64,000 nt of DNA from assembly GCA_022820365.1 (NCBI GenBank), contig JAJEFO010000088.1, positions 1-64,000 on the forward strand, given 5' to 3'. Within the stretch, counting starts at the first letter, position 1; every line of letters begins with the position of its first letter. Below are positions 20,337-28,601 of this stretch, in pieces. Source of the stretch: Silicimonas sp. Lineage in GTDB: Bacteria > Pseudomonadota > Alphaproteobacteria > Rhodobacterales > Rhodobacteraceae. The translations under genes were made by a program, and so were the position numbers. Below the pieces are notes generated by a model. The model was not told the DNA's origin, did no database searches, and worked only from the letters and a program-made list of their open reading frames with translations.

Positions 20337-21299
20337 TCAAATGTTGCGATAGGATTGGACGAGCCAGTCACGTTCTTCCTGCCAGTCACGCCAGACCAGC
20401 CGATCGACCTTGGTGCGGTTCACGGGCAGCTTGCTGAGCGCCAGCTTGATGTCGTGGCGGGCGGCACCCGGCACCGGAGGCAAGGGCTTGCGTGCTCCGC
20501 CCATGTCCCGGCCGGTCAGACGCGTGGCCGCCTTGACTCCCGTCAGGTAATCCACGTCATGCACGTTGCCCGAAAGCCAGAGACAGATGGCCTTCATGGT
20601 GTCCCATAACGCGAGAGCTTCAGCATACTTGCCTGCCGCAACCAGATCGTAAAGCTGCGAACATTCGTGTGGCATGAAGTTCGCAGCGCCCCATATCATG
20701 CCGACGCACCCAGACATCAGGCTGTGGACCGCGTAGGGATCGGATCCGTTCAGCACGTTGCCGCCGATGCCAATCAGCTTTTGAAGCGCCACGAAATCTC
20801 CCGAGCTGTCCTTGATGTAGTCAAGGTTCTCGACCGCAAGCACCTTCCGATATAGGTCTTCCGTCATCGGCGCAGCCTGTGCAGGTACATTGTACATCAC
20901 GATCGGGATGCTCACCGATTTGGCGATCGCGGTGTAATGATACAGGACTCCTCGCTCGTTCGGGGGCTCCAGGAAGGGAGGCAGGACCATCAACGCGTCG
21001 GCACCTGCATCCTGCGCGAACCGGGCGCTTTCGATGCAGTCCTGCGTGCTCATCGCCGTTGTCTGTGCAATCGTCGGAACCCTCCCGTTCACGTGCCTGC
21101 ACCCTTCCTCGATCAACCAGCGCCGTTCGTCGTCCGACAGGTAGGCGTATTCGCCCGTGCCAGAGCCAAGCACGAGCCCGTGCAGTCCCGCTTCGATCAT
21201 GTCATCTACATGCGCCCGGTAGCGACCAGGATCTATCGCGCCGCCCGAGTCATCCATCGGCGTGCACATCGCCGCGAATATGCCTTTCAGCTTCGCCAT
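20337..21299 (-). CDS. Dihydrodipicolinate synthase/N-acetylneuraminate lyase family protein
   Basis: GLVLGSGTGEYAYLSDDER, IPIVMYNVPAQAAPM, YIKDSSGD. Confidence 0.93.
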   Translation of the reverse strand: MAKLKGIFAAMCTPMDDSGGAIDPGRYRAHVDDMIEAGLHGLVLGSGTGEYAYLSDDERRWLIEEGCRHVNGRVPTIAQTTAMSTQDCIESARFAQDAGADALMVLPPFLEPPNERGVLYHYTAIAKSVSIPIVMYNVPAQAAPMTEDLYRKVLAVENLDYIKDSSGDFVALQKLIGIGGNVLNGSDPYAVHSLMSGCVGMIWGAANFMPHECSQLYDLVAAGKYAEALALWDTMKAICLWLSGNVHDVDYLTGVKAATRLTGRDMGGARKPLPPVPGAARHDIKLALSKLPVNRTKVDRLVWRDWQEERDWLVQSYRNI

Positions 21300-21744
21300 G
21301 TCCTGTGGTCCCTGCTCTGAAATTCCTCCTAGAGACTATATGCCCCGCCGAGAGATCAAGGCAACAAGTCTTCCCTCTACGCAATGTTCCGAATTGACGA
21401 GATTGCTTTCGTCGAAGTCGACCATTCGCCCATTCGAGGCCGCCACCCGGCACGACAACTTCTCGGCAGCGTCAGACGAAATCCGCGTCGCGCAAGTCGA
21501 TGATCCCAGGCAGAGCTAGTAAATCGAGAGTGGATTCGAAGAGCCCGAGGTTCGTCAACGGTCTGACACGGGCACGGGCGCTCCCCTGCCCCGGCCGCGA
21601 GATGAATCCGTGGCGACGCACGCAAGATTTGCCAATGTGACGGAGCGGCTGTCAGAGGATGAGGGGACGAGAGTGCTGCGCTGGTCGCGAAGCTGACGTT
21701 GGTGTCACAACAGGCTGGCGAGAAGTGTCGAGGAAACAACAACA

Positions 21745-21933
21745 TTGATTGAAACTATGTTGATGACACTGAACGGATGGGGGAAGGTTCGAAACTGGCG
21801 GGACATCAATCTGGACGGCGTCGCCGATGAAGGCGAGTTCACGACTCCGGAGAATGCAGGCCTTGATTCGATCAGTTTGGCCCAATGGGCACGCGTTGGC
21901 TACGTTGGTGACGACGGCACAGTGAGCCATTGA
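21745..21933 (+). pseudogene. Probable fragment of an RTX/hemolysin-type calcium-binding exoprotein
   Basis: VRNWRDINLDGVADEGEFTTPENAGLDSISLAQW resembles the (L)xVWxDxNxDGxxDxGEL..L.xxGIxSISL repeat of large Ca-binding exoproteins; in-frame stop just upstream. Confidence 0.55.
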
Positions 21934-22196
21934 ATGATCGCGCTCGATAAGGCCGGTGGATTGACCTTGGGGGCGGAGAAGTCGCCTTTGCCTGCAACCC
22001 GCCTAGAAACCGGGAGGATGGCAGTCGTCGGGATTCACGGGAAGCATGATGGCATCGCAAAGCCGTGTCCAACGCTCGTGGAAGGTGGCGCCGTCACGCG
22101 CAATGTTCAATTGCTGCGTGATTTGCTTGCCTTTGCTTGTCGGGAATCACAATTTCCAAGGGCCTACACCGCCTACTTCTCTGAAGGGAACTTGCC

Positions 22197-22982
22197 ATGC
22201 GCTTGCCCGTGATTGCGGCCAGTCTGACATTGTCTGCCGTGATTCCCAGCCAAACGGCTTCGGAGCCGATTTTTCCGAACTCGGTTGCCTCCAATGACCT
22301 GGAATTCATTAAGTCCGGCGACCCCGGTGTTTTCTCCTGTGTCAAGTACGAAGGAAAAATCCGCGCCGAAATGCCCGACCGACGGCGTGACGAATTGTAC
22401 GCCAATGGCGTGTTTTCCTATTCCGCAAAGTACAAAGATGGAACTTCCGTTGGGATTTGGGTACATCCCGATATCGGCTCACAGGATGCCGCGCGCAAAC
22501 TCTCCCTTCAAGCGGCGGGTCCGGTAGGGAAACTCCCGACGATCATGAGGTCGAAGCTGGATCACGTGGTCATACACAAGGGAAACCTTACTGCCTATGC
22601 TGAAGACAAGGGCCGCTTCTTTGTGCTGTATTCCGAGAACATGGCAACACGGTTGCGGAACAATGACCTTGAAGAAACCGTGTTCCATGAGTCCGTGCAT
22701 GCCACTCTGGACTACCCGATGTTGGCGAGCGCCGCATGGAAAAAGGCACAGCGCACAGACGCCGACTTCGTGACCGAGTATGCAAGGGACAGGCCGGAGA
22801 AGGAGGACATGGCGGAGTCTGCATTGTTTGCGTGGGCTCTGCTGCTTCACCCCGGGCGCCTGCCTGGCTCCGTCGAGGACAAGGTGCGGCAAATCATGCC
22901 GAACCGTCTTGAGTTCTTCAGAAATGTGTTCGCGGAGAGGCGACCGACCTTTTACCGCGTTGGCCCGGCAGAAGGCTGTTGA
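22197..22982 (+). CDS. Secreted hypothetical protein with HExxH motif, putative metallopeptidase-like
   Basis: Signal-like N-terminus MRLPVIAASLTLSAVIPSQTAS; EETVFHESVHATLD contains HESVH. Confidence 0.7.
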   Translation: MRLPVIAASLTLSAVIPSQTASEPIFPNSVASNDLEFIKSGDPGVFSCVKYEGKIRAEMPDRRRDELYANGVFSYSAKYKDGTSVGIWVHPDIGSQDAARKLSLQAAGPVGKLPTIMRSKLDHVVIHKGNLTAYAEDKGRFFVLYSENMATRLRNNDLEETVFHESVHATLDYPMLASAAWKKAQRTDADFVTEYARDRPEKEDMAESALFAWALLLHPGRLPGSVEDKVRQIMPNRLEFFRNVFAERRPTFYRVGPAEGC

Positions 22983-23461
22983 ACGGCATATGGTCTTGAA
23001 GCCCTCGCAAAGGTCCGGGCAGAAAAAGATGGTCACGGACCATGCTCCGGTTCTTTCGAGTCAGAAGACGCATGCTTGATGCTTGGCGCATTCCGGTTCG
23101 CAGGCGCACTCTGGGCACTGATCTTCGCTGATCCTGAAGCGAATCGCGCCGGCCTTCGACCACCGCCCCGGCGAAGATGCCAATGCCGAAGTTTGCCCGA
23201 ACGCAGCGATCCACCGGCCAAGGCTCTCCGATCAGCCTTGAGCGCAGAGCCGGACGAGTTGGTCGACCGTGAGCGCCACATTCGGAATGCCGAGATGAAT
23301 CCTTGTTGTCTTACGTTGGCAACTGGCCTGCGTCCGCGAGATTCGCGCCATGGCATGCCGCTTGAACAAATTTGTTTGTCGTTTTTTCAGTATGTTATGA
23401 AAATAATGTTAAAATCAGTCACATCCCGGCTTGAACTTCGCGCGGCAGTCACGATATCGGT

Positions 23462-23482
23462 GATGTGAAAAGCATTCACATC
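23462..23482. promoter_or_regulatory. Perfect 8-bp inverted repeat GATGTGAA-AAGCA-TTCACATC
   Basis: Located 23 bp upstream of the DUF2852 start, after an AT-rich stretch. Confidence 0.45.
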
Positions 23483-23505
23483 TACAAACCCAAGGAGCAC
23501 AAGGG

Positions 23506-23928
23506 ATGACAAACGCGACACTCAATGCCACCACTTCCGGCTTCACGAGCTGGTTTGGCCGTTTCGAGCGGTGGATGGACGAGCGTGGCAAAGGAGCCTG
23601 GATTGCAGCGATGATCCTCGGCTTCATCTTCTTCTGGCCAATCGGCCTGGCACTCTTGGCCTACATGATCTGGAGCAAGGGCATGTTCGACAAAAAGCGC
23701 AAGAAATGCGGCAACATTCGCGCCGCCATGAAGTCCAGCGGCAACGTGGCCTTCGACGCATACAAGGCGGACACACTGCGACGCCTTGAAGAAGAACAGG
23801 ATTCGTTCGAGACATTCCTGCAGCGCCTGCGCGACGCTAAGGACAAGGCGGAGTTCGACCAGTTCATGGCCGATCGCGCCAGAAAGGCTCGTGACGCCGA
23901 CATTGACCCCGACGCTGTCAGGGCGTGA
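23506..23928 (+). CDS. DUF2852 family protein
   Basis: RGKGAWIAAMILGFIFFWPIGLALLAYMIWSKGMF; AAGGAG-type RBS upstream. Confidence 0.85.
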   Translation: MTNATLNATTSGFTSWFGRFERWMDERGKGAWIAAMILGFIFFWPIGLALLAYMIWSKGMFDKKRKKCGNIRAAMKSSGNVAFDAYKADTLRRLEEEQDSFETFLQRLRDAKDKAEFDQFMADRARKARDADIDPDAVRA

Positions 23929-24010
23929 ACTCGGAAACCGACTCCCTAGAGTGGCGGCCCTTCTGATGCAGAACGGGCCGCCCGTGATTCCAAGACGGAG
24001 GAACTCCGAC

Positions 24011-24472
24011 ATGACATCCTTGGAGCACCCGTTCGACCAGTCAGGCGTTGAGCACGAAGACGACCCATATCGAAACGTGCCCTTGAAGCGGTTCCTCGCC
24101 TGGTGCCTGGATGTCTTGCTGATCTCGTTGGCCACCGCTGCGATTGTGGCTTTCACCCTGTTGACAGCGCTGCTTTTCCTGCCTGCCGTCTATGCGTGCA
24201 TCAGCTTTCTCTACCGCTGGGCGACGCTCGCGTCAGCCTCGGCGACGCCCGGAATGATCCTCGTGGGAATCGAGATTCGGGGCCTGGACGGCACAAGACT
24301 TGATGGAACAACCGCTCTGCTGCACACTGCCGGTTACTTCGCCTCCGTGCTGACCTTTCCGCTGCAGATGATCTCCATAGGGATGATGCTTCTCACTGCC
24401 CGACGGCAAGGCCTGACCGACGTGGTTCTCCGCACGGTTGCCGTCAATCGTCGCAAGCCCGGAATGTCCTGA
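24011..24472 (+). CDS. RDD family membrane protein
   Basis: VPLKRFLAWCLDVLLISLATAAIVAF and ASATPGMILVGIEIRGLDG pattern. Confidence 0.88.
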   Translation: MTSLEHPFDQSGVEHEDDPYRNVPLKRFLAWCLDVLLISLATAAIVAFTLLTALLFLPAVYACISFLYRWATLASASATPGMILVGIEIRGLDGTRLDGTTALLHTAGYFASVLTFPLQMISIGMMLLTARRQGLTDVVLRTVAVNRRKPGMS

Positions 24473-24540
24473 TCCTGTTTTGGATTGGCGACGCGTCTTC
24501 CGCTTGCTAGTCTCGTGCCGAGCAAGACAAGCGGGAGGCC

Positions 24541-25464
24541 ATGAGGCATACTCTTCCCATCGCGCCGCAGTTCTACGTCACTGCACCCCAGACCTGCCCT
24601 TACCTTGAGGGCAGGATGGAGCGAAAGCTGTTCACATCACTTCAAGGCAACTATGCGGAACAGCTGAACAATTCGCTTTCGAAGCAGGGATTCCGACGAT
24701 CCCAGAACGTGCTTTACCGGCCGTCCTGCGCAGAGTGTTCGGCATGCTTCTCCGCCCGAATTCGGGTAAGTGACTTCGTTCCGTCTCGAAGCCAGAACAG
24801 GACGCTACGGAGAAACGCGTCGCTCGTCCGTGAAGCTATGTCCCCTTGGGCGACAGAGGAACAATACGCCCTGTTCCGTGCCTATCTTGACAGCCGGCAC
24901 GCGGACGGCGGCATGGCCGACATGGACATCTTCGAGTTCGCGGCAATGATCGAGGAAACGCCGGTTCGCTCGCGAGTGGTCGAATATACTTCCAAGGACG
25001 GGGGCGACGTCACGCTCCGCGCCGTATGCCTGACTGACGTGCTGGATGACGGGCTAAGCATGGTCTACAGCTTCTATGACCCGGAAATGGCGGGGCGCAG
25101 TCTCGGAACCTACGTGATACTCGACCATATCCGGATCGCACGGGATGCCGGACTCCCCTACATCTATCTCGGCTACTGGGTGCCGGGCTCCACCAAGATG
25201 ACGTACAAGGCCAGCTTTGCGGCCGTCGAGATATACTCCGACGGAGAGTGGAAAGACCTTGGCAATCCGAAGCAATACTCGGCGGATCTTGATTCCTCGG
25301 CTTCCGAACCGGTCGCGGAACAGGTGGCACGCATCAGTCTTCCGGACACTCGTCCAGTTCGTCCCGAAACGCCGCATGGACAGAAGCCTGGTGCACGACC
25401 GCCGAACAGCCGCAGGGCCTCTCGGCCAGGGAACGGCAGCGGAAGCCGGCAAAGAAATTTGTAG
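24541..25464 (+). CDS. bpt: Arginyltransferase / Leu/Phe-type aminoacyl-protein transferase (Bpt family)
   Basis: [81 protein letters not shown]. Confidence 0.95.
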   Translation: MRHTLPIAPQFYVTAPQTCPYLEGRMERKLFTSLQGNYAEQLNNSLSKQGFRRSQNVLYRPSCAECSACFSARIRVSDFVPSRSQNRTLRRNASLVREAMSPWATEEQYALFRAYLDSRHADGGMADMDIFEFAAMIEETPVRSRVVEYTSKDGGDVTLRAVCLTDVLDDGLSMVYSFYDPEMAGRSLGTYVILDHIRIARDAGLPYIYLGYWVPGSTKMTYKASFAAVEIYSDGEWKDLGNPKQYSADLDSSASEPVAEQVARISLPDTRPVRPETPHGQKPGARPPNSRRASRPGNGSGSRQRNL

Positions 25465-25587
25465 GACGACACGGCATTTCGTGAAGGATGTTTCGCAAAC
25501 AGCGCGCGAGACGCAAGAAATGCAAATTATCCGGTTGACGCCAATTTCGACGCTGCTAGTGTCTCTGGCCTGAAATGGAGTCCGACG

Positions 25588-25638
25588 ATGGGAACGAAGG
25601 CTGTAGTACTTGTGGGAACATGGCGCATGGACCGGTAA
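25588..25638 (+). CDS. Putative ilv leader peptide MGTKAVVLVGTWRMDR*
   Basis: 16-codon ORF with GGAG 7 nt upstream and consecutive Val-Val-Leu-Val codons, directly before an intrinsic terminator and ilvB. Confidence 0.75.
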   Translation: MGTKAVVLVGTWRMDR

Positions 25639-25689
25639 CGGAATCCCTGAACGGACACCCATGCGCCCCCGAAACCGGGGGCCTTTTTT
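25622..25689 (+). promoter_or_regulatory. Attenuator: antiterminator GGCGCATGG/CCATGCGCC versus terminator GCCCCCG-AAAC-CGGGGGC-C-T6
   Basis: GGCGCATGG at 25622-25630 is the exact reverse complement of CCATGCGCC at 25659-25667, overlapping the terminator 5' arm (25665-25671). Confidence 0.75.
25665..25689 (+). terminator. Intrinsic terminator in the ilvB leader
   Basis: 7-bp GC stem, AAAC loop, six T's. Confidence 0.85.
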
Positions 25690-25716
25690 ATGCGCGGAAC
25701 ACAGAGGGCGGGCGCG

Positions 25717-27480
25717 ATGAAACAAGAGCAGATGACCGGTGCGAAAATGGTCGTGAAAGCGTTGCAGGACCATGGGGTCGACGTCGTGTTCGGCTACCCG
25801 GGTGGAGCCGTGCTTCCAATCTATGACGAGGTCTTTCAGCAAAACCGGATCCGGCACGTCCTCGTGCGCCACGAGCAGGGCGCGGTCCACGCAGCCGAAG
25901 GCTATGCTCGTTCCACCGGACGCCCCGGGGTCGTTCTGGTCACGTCCGGACCGGGCGCGACAAACTCCGTCACCGGCCTGACCGACGCGTTGATGGATTC
26001 GGTCCCGATCGTCCTGATCTCCGGCCAGGTTCCGACATTCATGATCGGCAATGACGCCTTCCAGGAGGCGGACACGGTCGGCATCACGCGACCTTGCACG
26101 AAACACAACTGGCTGGTCAAGGAAACGGACAGGCTCGCAAGCGCGATCCACGAAGCGTTTCACGTCGCCATGAACGGCCGGCCCGGGCCCGTGCTCGTCG
26201 ACATTCCGAAGGACGTCCAGTTCGCATCGGGCACATACATCGGGCCGGATGCAGCCCAGACGGGCCACTATGCACCGAAGGTCAAGGGAGACATTGAAGT
26301 CGTTACCGCCCTGGCGGAAGCGATCGAAACAGCAAGGCGCCCGATCTTTTATACCGGCGGGGGCGTCATCAACTCGGGCGACGCAGCCTGCAAACTCCTG
26401 CGGCAATTGGTGGACAAGACTGGCTTTCCCGTTACGTCCACGCTCATGGGGCTGGGCGCCTACCCGGCCAACGGAAAGAACTGGCTTGGAATGCTGGGCA
26501 TGCACGGGCTCTACGAGGCTAACCTTGCCATGCATGACTGCGACCTCATGATAAACGTCGGTGCACGTTTCGACGACCGGATCACCGGTCGCGTACAGGA
26601 CTTTAGTCCGGGCTCCGTGAAAGCCCACATCGACATCGACCCCTCGTCGATCAACAAGGTCATTCACACCGAATTGCCGATCATCGGCGATGTCGCGCAT
26701 GTTCTGGAAGACCTGCTCAAGGTCTGGAAGTCGCGAGGCGCGAAGACGGACGCCCCGGCCGTGAAGGAATGGTGGGAGCAGATCAACGAGTGGCGCAAGA
26801 TCGATTGCCTCAAGTTCGAGCAAATCGGCAGCACCATCAGGCCGCAATATGCCATTCAGCGGCTGGAAGCCCTGACCAAGGACCATCCCGATCGCTACAT
26901 CTGCACGGAAGTTGGCCAGCACCAGATGTGGGCCGCCCAGTACATGGGCATGAACGACCCCAAGCGATGGATGACCAGCGGCGGGCTCGGAACCATGGGC
27001 TACGGCTTCCCCTCCTCCATTGGCGTGCAGATGGCGCATCCCGACGCCCTGGTCATCAACGTCGCCGGAGAGGCGTCGTGGCTCATGAACATGCAGGAAA
27101 TGGGCACGGCAGTGCAGTATCGTCTCCCGGTGAAGCAGTTCATACTGAATAACGAGCGCCTCGGCATGGTTCGTCAGTGGCAGGAATTGCTGCATGGCGA
27201 GCGCTACTCGCACTCCTGGTCGGAAGCCCTGCCGGATTTCGTCAAGCTCGCAGAGGCCTTCGGGGCGAAAGGCATCAAGGTCGACGACGCGGCGGATGTG
27301 GACGATGGAATCAAGGAAATGCTGGCCCATGATGGACCAGTCATCTTGGACTGCCTGGTCGAAAGGCACGAAAACTGCTTCCCGATGATCCCGTCCGGCG
27401 AGCCGCACAACAAGATGCTGCTTGGAGAAGCAGCGGACACGGACAACGCAATCAAGGAGGCCGGCGCCGTGCTGGTCTAG
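25717..27480 (+). CDS. ilvB: Acetolactate synthase large subunit
   Basis: DVVFGYPGGAVLPIYDEVF, RHEQGAVHAAEGYARSTGRPGV, GLGTMGYGFPSSIGVQ. Confidence 0.97.
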   Translation: MKQEQMTGAKMVVKALQDHGVDVVFGYPGGAVLPIYDEVFQQNRIRHVLVRHEQGAVHAAEGYARSTGRPGVVLVTSGPGATNSVTGLTDALMDSVPIVLISGQVPTFMIGNDAFQEADTVGITRPCTKHNWLVKETDRLASAIHEAFHVAMNGRPGPVLVDIPKDVQFASGTYIGPDAAQTGHYAPKVKGDIEVVTALAEAIETARRPIFYTGGGVINSGDAACKLLRQLVDKTGFPVTSTLMGLGAYPANGKNWLGMLGMHGLYEANLAMHDCDLMINVGARFDDRITGRVQDFSPGSVKAHIDIDPSSINKVIHTELPIIGDVAHVLEDLLKVWKSRGAKTDAPAVKEWWEQINEWRKIDCLKFEQIGSTIRPQYAIQRLEALTKDHPDRYICTEVGQHQMWAAQYMGMNDPKRWMTSGGLGTMGYGFPSSIGVQMAHPDALVINVAGEASWLMNMQEMGTAVQYRLPVKQFILNNERLGMVRQWQELLHGERYSHSWSEALPDFVKLAEAFGAKGIKVDDAADVDDGIKEMLAHDGPVILDCLVERHENCFPMIPSGEPHNKMLLGEAADTDNAIKEAGAVLV

Positions 27481-27564
27481 TTTCTGCAAATGCGGGCATC
27501 GGACAGTCAGAAACCCATGCGCCTTCAAGAACACTTGGGACTCCATGAGGACACAAGAGACGAC

Positions 27565-28149
27565 ATGTCACCACTGAACATCAAGAAAGGCTCGTCGAGC
27601 CATTCGGCCTACGATCTCCGTGACTACCACGAACAGGGAACGGAACGGCACACGCTGGCCTTGATCGTCGACAACGAGGCGGGCGTCCTCGCGCGCGTCA
27701 TCGGGCTGTTTTCGGGACGCGGCTACAACATCGAGAGCCTGACCGTCGCGGAAATCGATCACACCGGTCACCGCAGCCGGATCACTGTCGTCACCACCGG
27801 CACACCATCGGTCATCGAGCAGATCAAGGCGCAACTCGGCAGGGTCGTGCCGGTTCACGACGTGCATGACCTGACAACTGAAGGGGTGGCGGTCGAACGG
27901 GAACTTGCCCTCTTCCGCGTTGTCGGAAAGGGCGACGTCCGGGTCGAGGCCCTGCGGCTGGCGGACATCTTCCGTGCGCAGGTCGTCGATTCCACGCTGG
28001 ACAGCTTCGTGTTCGAAGTGACCGGGACGTCCAGCAAGATAGATGCATTCGCGGAACTCATGCGGCCTCTGGGTCTCGAGGAACTGGCGCGCACCGGCGT
28101 GGTGGCCCTGGCGAGAGGCGAAATTGACGCAGAGATCGGAATGGCCTGA
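27565..28149 (+). CDS. ilvN: Acetolactate synthase small subunit
   Basis: HTLALIVDNEAGVLARVIGLFSGRGYNIESLTVAEID ACT domain; immediately after ilvB. Confidence 0.96.
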   Translation: MSPLNIKKGSSSHSAYDLRDYHEQGTERHTLALIVDNEAGVLARVIGLFSGRGYNIESLTVAEIDHTGHRSRITVVTTGTPSVIEQIKAQLGRVVPVHDVHDLTTEGVAVERELALFRVVGKGDVRVEALRLADIFRAQVVDSTLDSFVFEVTGTSSKIDAFAELMRPLGLEELARTGVVALARGEIDAEIGMA

Positions 28150-28320
28150 GCGGGTCGGCCACGAAATCCGACGTGCGGGTATTCCGACCCTGAACCGTCT
28201 CATTCGCAACCACGACCATGCCGAAAGGGCCCTGGACCTCCACGATCAACGGAACACCTTGCGCAGCACGTGAAGATCGCTCCTGCGCGATCGCACCGTT
28301 GCGAGTTCTGGAAGGAAAGT

Positions 28321-28340
28321 TGGGGGGCCATGGCCCCCCA
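28321..28340. repeat. Perfect 20-bp palindrome TGGGGGGCCATGGCCCCCCA
   Basis: Sequence equals its reverse complement; lies between convergent ilvN and nrdJ. Confidence 0.9.
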
Positions 28341-28601
28341 GTTTCGCTTGTCAGGCTCACTTGTCGTGCCGCCCGGTTTCTGCCTGCGGCCTGACACGCG
28401 TTCAGGGCGAGCGCACCCGCCCCGTCATCCGTCGAACCACTAGACGCGATTCTCCGGGCGGGAGATTGCCGACCCATGCTGTCGGCGGTACCCCGCATCT
28501 CGTTTCGGGGGTGGGAGATCCCCCGATGCCAAGGCGGGGCTGCACGGCAGCGCCACCCATTCCTCCGAACAGAGCCTGGCAAGCAGCTCCGTCACGCGTC
28601 A

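Noticed and set aside
25575-25826. 83-aa ORF in the ilvB leader
   Set aside because: Runs through the terminator and into ilvB out of frame; the short MGTKAVVLVGTWRMDR ORF explains the region better.
25054-27546. 830-aa minus-strand ORF opposite ilvB
   Set aside because: Antisense shadow ORF produced by high-GC codon bias; the plus strand clearly encodes Bpt and IlvB.
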